Shown in pieces: positions 6,701-15,207 of a stretch of 24,261 bases of DNA. The stretch spans positions 10,238 through 34,498 of the forward strand of contig FR899721.1 of NCBI GenBank assembly GCA_000437275.1. Reading direction: 5' to 3'. Position 1 is the first letter of the stretch; each line of letters starts with the position of its first letter. The stretch comes from Clostridium sp. CAG:411 (GTDB lineage Bacteria; Bacillota; Clostridia; Lachnospirales; Lachnospiraceae). The position numbers and the translations under genes are program-made. The notes beneath the pieces are model-generated. The model saw nothing but the letters and a program-made list of their open reading frames with translations, was not told the DNA's origin and did not search any database.

Positions 6701-9064
6701 TTGAAACGACCATGTATTTTATTTTTTCTATGCAGTATTCTAATTTGCATTTTTTCTATAATGCATTCTCAAGCACCCGAATTAGAAGCTGGTATTTCTA
6801 ATAATGACCCTGTTGTGTGTAAGGGTACTATTTATCAAATTACACCTAAAAATAAGACTACGGCAATATATATTAAAAATGTTACCTTCTATTCCATAAA
6901 ACAAAAGAAGGTACAGCAAGGAAATTATGGTGTAAGCCGTTTACTTGTCTATACGGATCAAGCAGAGGGGTTCAAATTACAAAATAAAGTAGAAATTTTG
7001 GGGAACATTCAGAAATTTACGAAAGGGGCAAATCCTGGACAATTTAATGAATACCAGTATTATAAGAGTTTAAAAATTGATTATAAAATTTTTGCGGACA
7101 AAATTAGCGTAGTTGACAAAGCGTATTCTTATTTTGGAGAGCAGCTACAAACCATACGAAAAAAATTAAAAACCGTTTATCAGAAATATTTGCCAGAAGA
7201 AGATGCGGGGATTATATGTGCAATGTTACTGGGAGATAAGTCAGAGTTGCCTCAGGAAACCAAAGAACTTTATCAGAAAAATGGAATTTCTCATATTTTG
7301 GCTATTTCAGCATTACATGTATCTATGATTGGTTTGTTTGTATATGGATTTCTAAAAAAAATTTATCTTCCGAATGAATTGAGTGTTCCATTTTCCTTTC
7401 TGTTTTTGCTTTCCTATGCCGTAATGACGGGGTGTAGTGTATCTACAAACCGAGCGGTGATTATGCTAACTGTGTCGTTTTGTTCGATTCTATTAGGACG
7501 AACCTATGATTTCTTATCTTCTATCTGTCTTAGTGGTACTATCATTTTGTTGCAAAATCCGTATCAATTAATAAATTGTGGTTTCTTGCTATCTTTCGGT
7601 GCTGTATTTGGTATAGCTGTCATATATCCTGCTTTGAAAAAGTGCGTGTTTCCTTTGGAAAAGACGGAGGAGAGAGTAGAAAAAACAAAAGGCAGCCTGC
7701 AAATTTTTCTAATCAGTTGGGGGAAACACCAAAAGGAGTTTACAGATGGTGTGGCAACCCAAAAGAGCAAAAAACTTATTTTTAAAGTAGTAGATAGTCT
7801 TTTAGTAAGCTTTTCCATAAATCTAGTTACACTTCCTATTATTTTGTATTTCTATTATGATTTTCCTGTTTACTCTATTTTTTTAAACCTTATAATTATT
7901 CCTTTGGTTTCCTTTATCATTGCCTTTGCTGCTATCCTTGGAGGTGTGGGAATCTTTTCTGGATTTTTCGGAATGTTATTTGCTGGAGGAATACATACTA
8001 TTTTACTTTTCTATGAAAAGTTATGTAATCTGACTCTGGCATTACCAGGCAGTATTATTACAGTGGGAAGGCCTACTATCATTCAACTTGTGTTGTATTA
8101 TATCCTGTTATTTCTTTTTCTTCTTTTTTGTTCTATATACCCGAAAGCAAGTGTTTTTGTAGTAATGTTGTGCTTTGCAAGCATTTTTATAAAACTTCCA
8201 ACTTCTAATCTTACTGTAACCGTAATGGATGTGGGGCAGGGAGATGGGATTTTACTTGAAAATGATACAGGGACTACTTATTTTATTGATGGTGGTAGCA
8301 CAAGTGTGAAAAATCTAGAACAATACCGAATAACGCCTTGCTTAAAATCAAAAGGTATCGCAAAAATTGATTACGCCATCGTTACGCACATGGATCAAGA
8401 TCATATTTCGGGACTAATAGAATTACTAGAGAAGAGTAATGAACCAGGAGCTATTATAATTGAGACATTGGTTTTGCCTGATACAATGTTAAAAGATGAA
8501 GCGTATTTAGAAATGATAGAATTGGCAAATTTGAAAAATGTTCATGTAATGTATTTGAAGAAAGGGGATAAAATAAAGGATGGAGAGTTAAGTTTGTTGT
8601 GCATGCATCCATATGAAGGATTTCAAACAGAAGAGAGGAATGACTATTCTACGGTTCTTTTATTAGAATATCATAAGTTTTCGATGCTGTTTACGGGGGA
8701 CGTAGCAAATGAAGGAGAAAAGGCTCTTATTGACAATCCTGTATTGCCAAAATGCGATGTTTATAAAGTTGCACATCATGGGTCAAAATATACAAATTCA
8801 GAATCTTTGTTGGATCGAGTGGCTCCAACGTATGCTATTGTATCTGCAGGAGAGGGAAATCGATATGGACATCCACATAAGGAAGTGTTAGAACGTTTTG
8901 AAAATAGAAATTGTCCATGTTTTTCTACTATTGAATATGGTGCTGTTGAGGTAAGTATCACGAAAGACACAATGGACATCTTAGGGTATTCTTTGGATTC
9001 TACATCCCCGTTTTTAAAGAAAGAACGATTAGGCGAAATTCAGAAACGTGAATTAAAACATTGA
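6701..9064 (+). CDS. comEC: DNA uptake channel protein ComEC/Rec2
   Basis: ComEC is the polytopic membrane protein through which single-stranded DNA enters the cytoplasm. The 787-residue product has an N-terminal membrane helix (about 5-22), an extracytoplasmic OB-like DUF4131 region (about 35-140), the Competence domain with many spans (about 165-480; signatures AMLLGDKSELP and HILAISALHVSM) and a C-terminal metallo-beta-lactamase-like domain (about 503-757) with MDVGQGD (509-515), HMDQDH (563-568, the HxDxDH metal motif), FTGD (664-667), AHHGS (691-695) and GHPH (723-726). The metal-binding residues appear intact, consistent with nuclease function. A charged loop (about 318-360) looks rather long. 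It starts with TTG at 6701 behind GTAGGGGA. All three expected parts are present and unbroken. Confidence 0.94.
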   Translation: MKRPCILFFLCSILICIFSIMHSQAPELEAGISNNDPVVCKGTIYQITPKNKTTAIYIKNVTFYSIKQKKVQQGNYGVSRLLVYTDQAEGFKLQNKVEILGNIQKFTKGANPGQFNEYQYYKSLKIDYKIFADKISVVDKAYSYFGEQLQTIRKKLKTVYQKYLPEEDAGIICAMLLGDKSELPQETKELYQKNGISHILAISALHVSMIGLFVYGFLKKIYLPNELSVPFSFLFLLSYAVMTGCSVSTNRAVIMLTVSFCSILLGRTYDFLSSICLSGTIILLQNPYQLINCGFLLSFGAVFGIAVIYPALKKCVFPLEKTEERVEKTKGSLQIFLISWGKHQKEFTDGVATQKSKKLIFKVVDSLLVSFSINLVTLPIILYFYYDFPVYSIFLNLIIIPLVSFIIAFAAILGGVGIFSGFFGMLFAGGIHTILLFYEKLCNLTLALPGSIITVGRPTIIQLVLYYILLFLFLLFCSIYPKASVFVVMLCFASIFIKLPTSNLTVTVMDVGQGDGILLENDTGTTYFIDGGSTSVKNLEQYRITPCLKSKGIAKIDYAIVTHMDQDHISGLIELLEKSNEPGAIIIETLVLPDTMLKDEAYLEMIELANLKNVHVMYLKKGDKIKDGELSLLCMHPYEGFQTEERNDYSTVLLLEYHKFSMLFTGDVANEGEKALIDNPVLPKCDVYKVAHHGSKYTNSESLLDRVAPTYAIVSAGEGNRYGHPHKEVLERFENRNCPCFSTIEYGAVEVSITKDTMDILGYSLDSTSPFLKKERLGEIQKRELKH

Positions 9065-9086
9065 AATAAAAAATTAAAAATTATTC

Positions 9087-9115
9087 TTGACAAATAAATA
9101 GGAAGGTGGTAACTT
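9087..9115 (+). promoter_or_regulatory. Heat-shock operon promoter (sigma-A type)
   Basis: A perfect TTGACA (9087-9092), a 17-base spacer and TAACTT (9110-9115), the latter preceded by the extended -10 TGG (9107-9109). The start of transcription would fall near 9121, just ahead of the CIRCE operator, as usual for HrcA-controlled promoters. The -10 hexamer itself is poor. Confidence 0.65.
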
Positions 9116-9128
9116 AAATATGAAGATA

Positions 9129-9155
9129 TTAGCACTCCTAATAATTGAGTGCTAA
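9129..9155 (+). promoter_or_regulatory. CIRCE operator (HrcA binding site)
   Basis: TTAGCACTC (9129-9137), a 9-base spacer and GAGTGCTAA (9147-9155) match the CIRCE consensus exactly. HrcA binds here and represses the operon; when GroEL is occupied by unfolded protein, HrcA loses activity. The site lies 26 bases before the hrcA start. Confidence 0.98.
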
Positions 9156-9169
9156 CAAAGCTATCGATC

Positions 9170-9175
9170 GGAGGT
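9170..9175 (+). promoter_or_regulatory. Ribosome binding site fixing the hrcA start
   Basis: GGAGGT six bases before TTG 9182. A longer frame would begin at GTG 9149, inside CIRCE and without a ribosome site. Confidence 0.8.
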
Positions 9176-9181
9176 GAGCTC

Positions 9182-10213
9182 TTGGAACTAAGCGAACGTA
9201 AAATTAAAATTTTACAAGCAATTATTCGCACTTATTTAGAAACTGGCGAACCAGTTGGGTCCAGAACAATTTCTAAGGACAGTGACTTGAATTTAAGTTC
9301 AGCAACCATTCGTAATGAAATGGCGGATTTGGAAGAGATGGGGTATATTATCCAACCTCATACGTCTGCCGGTCGTATTCCTTCTGACAAAGGGTATCGA
9401 TGGTATGTAGATAGTCTTATGGTAGATAAGGCTAATGAAATCATAGATATCAAACAGGATTTGGAGGAAAAAGCAGGTAAGATAGACATTTTGCTTCAGT
9501 ATATTGCTAAATTGTTAGCGAAAGATACAAACTATACAAGTATGGTATCAAAACCACACTATACACATAAGAAAATAAAGTTTGTACAGTTGACCGATGT
9601 AGATGAACATCAGATTTTAGCAGTAATTGTTATTGAAGGTAATATCGTAAAAAATAAGTTGCTTAATATTTTGGAAAGCATTGATAAAGAAGCTATTTTA
9701 AAAATGAATATTATATTGAATACATTTTTACAAGGCTTAGATATTACGGAAATCAATATGCAGATAATTGCCAACATGAAGGCACAGGCAGGTGAGTATG
9801 CGACTATTTTAAGTGATGTGCTGGATGTGATTGCGGAAGTAATTGCAGAAGTTGACAATGTAGAAATTTATACAAGTGGAGCAACCAACATTTTGAAATA
9901 TCCAGAACTGAGTGATAGTGAAAAGGCCAGCGAAATTCTTTATACATTTGAAGAAAAGAAGCAGTTGACACAGTTGATTGGTGACAAACTTTCAGAAGAA
10001 GAAAGCCGTGGAATTCAAGTCTATATTGGTGATGAAACGCCAGTGGAGTCTATGAAGGACTGTGCAGTTGTTACAGCAACCTATGAGATTGAAGAGGGTG
10101 TATATGGAAAAGTTGGTATTGTTGGACCAAAGAGAATGGATTATGAAAAAGTAGTTGGTACATTACAGAATTTGATGACTCAGCTTGATGATATTTTTAA
10201 GCATAAGTCATAA
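9182..10213 (+). CDS. hrcA: Heat-inducible transcription repressor HrcA
   Basis: HrcA represses class I heat-shock genes by binding CIRCE, and the operator is found directly in front of its own gene. From the TTG at 9182 the protein has 343 residues, normal for the family. The N-terminal winged helix (about 1-75) carries the family motifs ILQAIIRTYLETGEPVGSRT and SSATIRNEMADLEEMGYI, followed by QPHTSAGRIPSDKGYRWYVD. The rest is the GAF-like dimerisation domain with an insert, ending in a conserved VGPKRMDYEKVV segment. It is the first gene of hrcA-grpE-dnaK-dnaJ; grpE starts 21 bases after it. It should be autoregulated. Confidence 0.97.
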   Translation: MELSERKIKILQAIIRTYLETGEPVGSRTISKDSDLNLSSATIRNEMADLEEMGYIIQPHTSAGRIPSDKGYRWYVDSLMVDKANEIIDIKQDLEEKAGKIDILLQYIAKLLAKDTNYTSMVSKPHYTHKKIKFVQLTDVDEHQILAVIVIEGNIVKNKLLNILESIDKEAILKMNIILNTFLQGLDITEINMQIIANMKAQAGEYATILSDVLDVIAEVIAEVDNVEIYTSGATNILKYPELSDSEKASEILYTFEEKKQLTQLIGDKLSEEESRGIQVYIGDETPVESMKDCAVVTATYEIEEGVYGKVGIVGPKRMDYEKVVGTLQNLMTQLDDIFKHKS

Positions 10214-10234
10214 AGATAGAAAGGTGGTATATGC

Positions 10235-10825
10235 GTGTCACAGAAAAAGAAAGATGCTGCGGAAGATATTAAGGTAGAAGAGAATATCGAAGCACAGACG
10301 GAAGAGAACGCAGAGGAAACTGTTGTGGAGACGGAAGAAAAAAAAGCCCAGGAAGAAAACACAACAGAGACTCCTGATGACGGAAAAGATAAAAAGGATT
10401 TAAAGATTGAAGAATTAAATGATCGCTTAATGAGAAACATGGCAGAGTTTGAAAATTTCCGTAAGCGTTCTGAAAAAGAAAAGAGTCAAATGTTTGAAAT
10501 CGGTGCAAAAAGTATTGTAGAAAAGATTTTGCCGATTATTGATAACTTTGAAAGAGGTTTGGGAACAATTACAGAAGCAGAAAAGGAAAGTGCTTTTGTA
10601 CAAGGAATTGAACAAATCTATAAACAATTTATAACAGCTTTGGAAGAGGCTGGTGTAAAACCAATCGAAGCGGTTGGACAGGAATTTAACCCTGATTATC
10701 ATAATGCAGTTATGCATGGTGAGGATGAAAATTATGGAGAAAATATTATCTCTGATGAATTCCAAAAGGGTTATATGTATAAAGAAAGTGTCGTAAGACA
10801 CAGTATGGTTAAGGTTATGAACTAA
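10235..10825 (+). CDS. grpE: Nucleotide exchange factor GrpE
   Basis: GrpE is the homodimeric co-chaperone that releases ADP from DnaK. The 196-residue protein has a highly acidic, low-complexity N-terminus (about 1-50), a long dimerisation helix (about 52-100) and a C-terminal beta domain with FNPDYHNAVMH (151-161) and VVRHSMVKV near the end, which is the family signature. It starts with GTG at 10235 behind AAAGGTGG (10220-10227). An ATG four bases upstream is out of frame. dnaK follows after 25 bases. The acidic N-terminal tail varies freely in this family and carries no obvious motif. Confidence 0.97.
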   Translation: MSQKKKDAAEDIKVEENIEAQTEENAEETVVETEEKKAQEENTTETPDDGKDKKDLKIEELNDRLMRNMAEFENFRKRSEKEKSQMFEIGAKSIVEKILPIIDNFERGLGTITEAEKESAFVQGIEQIYKQFITALEEAGVKPIEAVGQEFNPDYHNAVMHGEDENYGENIISDEFQKGYMYKESVVRHSMVKVMN

Positions 10826-10850
10826 GATTATATACAGGAGGACGATTATT

Positions 10851-12734
10851 ATGAGTAAAATTATTGGAATCGATTTAGGAACAACTAATTCTTGTGTAGC
10901 AGTTATGGAAGGTGGAAAACCAGTTGTTATCGCAAACCAGGAAGGTGCAAGAACAACTCCTTCTATCGTAGCATTTACAAAAACAGGTGAGCGTCTTGTT
11001 GGTGAACCTGCAAAACGTCAGGCTGTTACAAACGCAGATAAGACAATTGCTTCTATTAAGAGACATATGGGAACTGATTATAAAGTAACAATTGATGATA
11101 AAAAGTATTCTCCACAGGAAATTTCTGCTATGACACTTCAGAAATTAAAATCAGATGCAGAAAGCTATTTAGGAGAAAACGTAACAGAGGCTGTTATTAC
11201 AGTTCCTGCTTACTTTAACGATGCACAGAGACAGGCAACTAAGGATGCTGGTAAGATTGCTGGTCTTGATGTAAAACGTATCATCAACGAGCCAACAGCA
11301 GCAGCTTTGGCATATGGTCTTGATAATGAGCATGAGCAAAAGATCATGGTATACGATTTAGGTGGTGGTACATTTGATGTATCTATCATTGAAATTGGTG
11401 ATGGTGTAATCGAAGTATTATCTACATCAGGAGATAACAGACTTGGTGGTGATGACTTTGATGAAAAGATCACACAGTATATGATTGATGAATTTAAGAA
11501 AGCAGAAGGTGTAGACTTATCTACAGATAAGATGGCTTTACAGAGATTAAAAGAAGCTGCCGAAAAAGCAAAGAAAGAGCTTTCATCTGCAACAACTACA
11601 AATATCAACCTTCCATTCATCACAGCAACTGCAGAAGGTCCAAAGCACTTTGATATGAACCTTACAAGAGCTAAATTTGATGAATTAACACATGACTTAG
11701 TAGAGAGAACAGCTACTCCAGTACAGAATGCATTAAATGATGCTGGTATTACTGCATCTGAGTTAGGTCAGGTATTATTAGTTGGTGGTTCTACACGTAT
11801 TCCTGCAGTTCAGGATAAGGTAAAACAATTGACAGGAAAAGAGCCATCTAAGTCATTAAACCCTGATGAGTGTGTTGCAATCGGTGCTTCTATCCAGGGT
11901 GGTAAGTTAGCTGGAGACTCTGGTGCAGGAGATATCCTATTGTTGGATGTAACACCACTTTCACTTTCAATTGAGACAATGGGTGGTATTGCAACAAGAT
12001 TGATCGAAAGAAATACAACAATTCCTACAAAGAAGAGTCAGATTTTCTCAACTGCTGCTGATAACCAGAGTGCTGTTGATATCAACGTAGTACAGGGTGA
12101 GAGACAATTTGCGAAGGATAACAAATCACTTGGACAATTCCGTTTGGATGGTATTCCACCAGCAAAGAGAGGTGTACCACAGATTGAAGTAACATTTGAT
12201 ATTGATGCAAACGGTATCGTAAATGTTTCAGCAAAAGATTTAGGAACTGGGATTGAACAGCATATTACAATTACTGCTGGTTCTAATATGTCAGATGATG
12301 ATATTGAAAAAGCTGTAAAAGAAGCTGCTGAATATGAAGCACAGGATAAGAAGAGAAAAGAAGGTATTGATGCCAGAAATGAAGCAGACTCTATCGTATT
12401 CCAGACAGAGAAAGCTTTGGAAGAAGTAGGAGATAAGATTAGCGCAGACGAAAAAGCATCTGTTGAAGCTGATGTTACAAAATTAAAAGAATTATTAGAA
12501 AAGACAAATGCAGAAGCTATGTCTGATAGTGATATTGATGAGATTAAAGCTGCCAAAGAAAAATTAATGGCAAGTTCTCAGGCATTATTTACTAAGATGT
12601 ATGAAAACATGCAGGCACAGGGTGCAACTGCTGGTCCTGACATGGGTGCTGCTGGCCCTGATATGGGTGGAGCTGCTAACACATCTTCAAACAATGATGA
12701 TGATGTAGTTGACGGAAGCTATCGTGAAGTGTAA
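10851..12734 (+). CDS. dnaK: Chaperone DnaK (Hsp70)
   Basis: DnaK is the ATP-dependent Hsp70 chaperone. The 627-residue protein has a nucleotide-binding domain (1 to about 360) with IGIDLGTTNSC (5-15), DLGGGTFDVSII (169-180) and VGGSTRIPAVQ (311-321), the interdomain linker DILLLDV (361-367), a substrate-binding domain and a helical lid, and a Gly/Ala/Met-rich tail (from about 590) that ends in an acidic segment. The N-terminal quadrant lacks the insertion of some 20-25 residues seen in Gram-negative DnaK, which fits a Firmicutes origin. The start has an excellent ribosome site (CAGGAGG). The partners GrpE and DnaJ are encoded on either side, and the operon is under CIRCE control. Confidence 0.99.
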   Translation: MSKIIGIDLGTTNSCVAVMEGGKPVVIANQEGARTTPSIVAFTKTGERLVGEPAKRQAVTNADKTIASIKRHMGTDYKVTIDDKKYSPQEISAMTLQKLKSDAESYLGENVTEAVITVPAYFNDAQRQATKDAGKIAGLDVKRIINEPTAAALAYGLDNEHEQKIMVYDLGGGTFDVSIIEIGDGVIEVLSTSGDNRLGGDDFDEKITQYMIDEFKKAEGVDLSTDKMALQRLKEAAEKAKKELSSATTTNINLPFITATAEGPKHFDMNLTRAKFDELTHDLVERTATPVQNALNDAGITASELGQVLLVGGSTRIPAVQDKVKQLTGKEPSKSLNPDECVAIGASIQGGKLAGDSGAGDILLLDVTPLSLSIETMGGIATRLIERNTTIPTKKSQIFSTAADNQSAVDINVVQGERQFAKDNKSLGQFRLDGIPPAKRGVPQIEVTFDIDANGIVNVSAKDLGTGIEQHITITAGSNMSDDDIEKAVKEAAEYEAQDKKRKEGIDARNEADSIVFQTEKALEEVGDKISADEKASVEADVTKLKELLEKTNAEAMSDSDIDEIKAAKEKLMASSQALFTKMYENMQAQGATAGPDMGAAGPDMGGAANTSSNNDDDVVDGSYREV

Positions 12735-12824
12735 AATAAATATTTGACTGGCAAATTATGTAGCAGATAGTTGTCAAGGTTTCATGCAAGCATAAACGTT
12801 GACTCGTTGCCCGCGTAAAAGTTA

Positions 12825-12859
12825 AACTATATCTCAGGGATTTACTCTGGGATATAGTT
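12825..12859 (+). repeat. Hairpin between dnaK and dnaJ
   Basis: Arms 12825-12839 and 12845-12859 (AACTATATC against GATATAGTT at the base) pair over 15 positions, two of them G-U, around a 5-base loop. No T run follows, so it is unlikely to be an efficient terminator. It ends 26 bases before the dnaJ ATG. The rest of the gap 12735-12885 holds no gene; it contains TTGAC (12744), GTCAA (12773) and TTGAC (12799), which offer two alternative weak pairings. Confidence 0.75.
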
Positions 12860-12885
12860 GTTATATGGAGAAATGAGGAAGTCTT

Positions 12886-14043
12886 ATGGCAGATAAGAGA
12901 GATTATTATGAGGTACTTGGTGTATCCAAGAATGCTTCAGATAGTGAAATAAAAAAGGCATATCGTGCATTGGCCAAAAAGTACCATCCAGATAGTAATC
13001 CTGGAGATAAAGAGGCAGAAGCAAAATTTAAAGAAGCTTCAGAAGCATATGCCGTACTTAGTGATTCAGAAAAAAGAAGTAAATATGACCAGTTTGGACA
13101 TGCTGCTTTTGATGGCGGTGCCGGTGGCGGCGGTGGATTTGATTTTTCTGGCATGGATATGGGTGATATCTTTGGAGATATTTTTGGCAATTTTGGTGAC
13201 TTTTTCGGTGGTGGAAGAAGTGGCGGTGCCAGAAGTGGACCAGCGAAAGGTGCCAATGTCAGAACATCGATTCGTATCACTTTTGAAGAGGCATGTTTTG
13301 GTGTAGAAAAGGAACTGGAGCTTAATTTAAAGGAAACTTGTGAAACATGTAAAGGCTCTGGTGCAAAACCAGGAACAAAACCTGAAACTTGTCCAAAATG
13401 TAATGGTAAAGGACAGGAAATCTTTACACAACAGTCTCTTTTTGGTATGGTTCGTAATGTTCAAACCTGTTCAACCTGTAGAGGAAAAGGTAAGATTGTA
13501 AAAGAAAAATGTTCGGACTGTTATGGAACTGGTTATATTACCAAAAAGAAGAAGATCCAAGTTTCAATTCCTGCCGGAATTGATAATGGACAGTGTGTAA
13601 GAATCCGTGAAAAGGGAGAACCAGGAGAAAATGGTGGACCAAGAGGTGACTTACTTGTAGAAGTAATTGTAAGTAAGCATAGCAACTTTGAACGTAATGG
13701 ATTTGATATTTATACAACAGTACCGATGAGTTATGCGCGTGCTACATTGGGAGGCGATATTCGCATCAGTACAATTGATGGCGATGTGATTTATACCGTT
13801 AAACCAGGTACACAGACTAATACAAAGGTGCGTTTACGCGGAAAAGGTGTTCCAACTTTGCGTAATCCACAGGTACGTGGTGACCATTATGTGACATTGG
13901 TTGTTCAGGTACCAACAAAGCTTAACCATGAACAAAAGGAATTGTTAAAGAAGTTCGAAGAAGCATTAAATGGTCCTTTTAACCCGGATGAACCAGTGAA
14001 AGAAGAGAAAACAAAGAAAAAAGGATTCTTTTCTAAAAAATAA
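12886..14043 (+). CDS. dnaJ: Chaperone DnaJ (Hsp40)
   Basis: DnaJ delivers substrates to DnaK and stimulates its ATPase. The 385-residue type I protein has the J domain (about 5-70) with the essential HPD (34-36), a Gly/Phe-rich region (about 74-115), the zinc-binding domain with four CxxCxGxG repeats starting at Cys152, Cys169, Cys195 and Cys209, and the C-terminal beta-sandwich domains. The C-terminus is a lysine-rich tail. The ribosome site is GAGGA before ATG 12886. It is last in the heat-shock operon and is followed by a terminator. The 151-base gap and hairpin after dnaK suggest that dnaJ levels may differ from dnaK levels. Confidence 0.98.
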   Translation: MADKRDYYEVLGVSKNASDSEIKKAYRALAKKYHPDSNPGDKEAEAKFKEASEAYAVLSDSEKRSKYDQFGHAAFDGGAGGGGGFDFSGMDMGDIFGDIFGNFGDFFGGGRSGGARSGPAKGANVRTSIRITFEEACFGVEKELELNLKETCETCKGSGAKPGTKPETCPKCNGKGQEIFTQQSLFGMVRNVQTCSTCRGKGKIVKEKCSDCYGTGYITKKKKIQVSIPAGIDNGQCVRIREKGEPGENGGPRGDLLVEVIVSKHSNFERNGFDIYTTVPMSYARATLGGDIRISTIDGDVIYTVKPGTQTNTKVRLRGKGVPTLRNPQVRGDHYVTLVVQVPTKLNHEQKELLKKFEEALNGPFNPDEPVKEEKTKKKGFFSKK

Positions 14044-14076
14044 GGAAAATGTTTTGTATTTACACAAAGAAAGAGA

Positions 14077-14107
14077 AGAGGCTTATCGTCTTGATAGGCC
14101 TCTATTT
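14077..14107 (+). terminator. Probable terminator after dnaJ
   Basis: An 11-bp stem with one G-U pair (arms 14077-14087 and 14093-14103, AGAGGC against GCCTCT) has a 5-base loop, but the following T run is short (ATTTGATT). It fits the end of the heat-shock operon, with a new promoter following. Confidence 0.65.
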
Positions 14108-14120
14108 GATTCCAAAGATG

Positions 14121-14154
14121 TTACTATTTCAAAAAATCTCTTGAAACATAGTAA
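14121..14154 (+). repeat. Inverted repeat overlapping the prmA promoter
   Basis: TTACTAT-TTCAA (14121-14132) pairs with TTGAA-AC-ATAGTAA (14141-14154), 12 bp with a 2-base bulge. The right arm contains the -35 hexamer of the next promoter, so this could be an operator, or part of the dnaJ terminator region. Confidence 0.5.
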
Positions 14155-14169
14155 AAATCGTTATACAAT
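14141..14169 (+). promoter_or_regulatory. Promoter of the prmA-rsmE-nifS-thiI block
   Basis: TTGAAA (14141-14146), a 17-base spacer and TACAAT (14164-14169); both hexamers match the sigma-A consensus at five of six positions. It lies 59 bases before the prmA start and after the dnaJ terminator. Confidence 0.65.
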
Positions 14170-14228
14170 TAAATCCGTATGGTTATCGTGAAAAAGTGTA
14201 ATAGATTGATGATAGAGGAGGAATTTCA

Positions 14229-15197
14229 TTGAAATATACCAAAGTTTCATTAAAGACAACAACAGAAGCTGTAGATTTTATCAGCAATCTGTTTGATGAA
14301 ATTGGATTGGAAGGCATTCAAATTGAGGATAATATTCCCTTGAGTGAAGAGGATAAAAAGGCAATGTATATTGATATTTTGCCTGAATTACCAGAGGATG
14401 ATGGAACTGCCATTGTAAGTTCTTATTTTGATCCTGCGAACTTTGAAGTTCCACAGTTACAAAGAAAAATTGAGGAAGGTTTAAAAGAACTTTCTTTATT
14501 TATAAATATTGGAGAAGGAACGTTACAATTTTCAGATACCGATGATAAAGATTGGTTAAATAATTGGAAAGAATTTTTCAAACCGTTCCGTGTAGCGGAT
14601 GACATTATTATAAAGCCAACTTGGGAAGAACTTCCAGAGCATAAAGAAGGGGATTTGGTAATAGAAATTGATCCAGGAATTGCGTTTGGAACAGGAGCCC
14701 ATGAAACAACTAAATTGTGTATTCTTGGTCTTAGAAAGTACATTACTTCGGATACACAGCTCCTTGATGTAGGTTGTGGAAGTGGTATTTTATCAATTAT
14801 AGGACTGAAATTAGGTGCGAAACATGCATTGGGTACAGATATTGATGAACATGCATTGGAAGCCACAAAAGAAAATATTGTTGTCAATCATATTGCAGGA
14901 GAACAGTTTGATCTGTTGGCAGGAAATATTATCTCAGAGGAAGAGATACAACAAAAAGTAGGGATGAAAAAGTATGATGTAGTAGTGGCAAATATTTTGG
15001 CAGATATTATCATTCCTCTTTCAGGAGAAATCATGCAACATATGAAAGAAGATGGTGTATTTATTTCTTCGGGAATTTTAAATACAAAGGCAGATGAAGT
15101 ACAAGATGCTTTACTGAAAAATGGATTTAAAATTATTGAGAAAAATGAAATGGGTGACTGGGTTTCTTTTGTAGCGACACCAGAAACGAATAAATAG
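14229..15197 (+). CDS. prmA: Ribosomal protein L11 methyltransferase PrmA
   Basis: PrmA is an S-adenosylmethionine-dependent enzyme that methylates ribosomal protein L11. The 322-residue protein has an N-terminal substrate-recognition domain and a class I methyltransferase domain with DPGIAFGTGAHETT (148-161), the cofactor loop DVGCGSGILS (180-189) and VANILADII near 253, all family signatures. It starts with TTG at 14229 behind AGAGGAGGA (14214-14222). It follows the heat-shock operon, an arrangement common in Firmicutes. rsmE starts 10 bases after its stop. Confidence 0.95.
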   Translation: MKYTKVSLKTTTEAVDFISNLFDEIGLEGIQIEDNIPLSEEDKKAMYIDILPELPEDDGTAIVSSYFDPANFEVPQLQRKIEEGLKELSLFINIGEGTLQFSDTDDKDWLNNWKEFFKPFRVADDIIIKPTWEELPEHKEGDLVIEIDPGIAFGTGAHETTKLCILGLRKYITSDTQLLDVGCGSGILSIIGLKLGAKHALGTDIDEHALEATKENIVVNHIAGEQFDLLAGNIISEEEIQQKVGMKKYDVVVANILADIIIPLSGEIMQHMKEDGVFISSGILNTKADEVQDALLKNGFKIIEKNEMGDWVSFVATPETNK

Positions 15198-15207
15198 AGG
15201 TAGAAAC

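Noticed and set aside
9120..9155. An 11-codon frame (ATG to TAA) across CIRCE, preceded by a GGAAGGTGG sequence
   Set aside because: The expected transcription start near 9121 lies at or after the ATG, so the apparent ribosome site would not be in the RNA. The sequence is explained by the promoter and operator.
9149..9181. GTG start giving a longer HrcA
   Set aside because: It lies inside CIRCE and has no ribosome site; TTG 9182 has a good one and gives the normal N-terminus.
12799..12828. TTGACT and TAAACT, 18 bases apart, as a dnaJ promoter
   Set aside because: The -10 is weak and buried in the hairpin arm; dnaJ is more simply served by the operon promoter.
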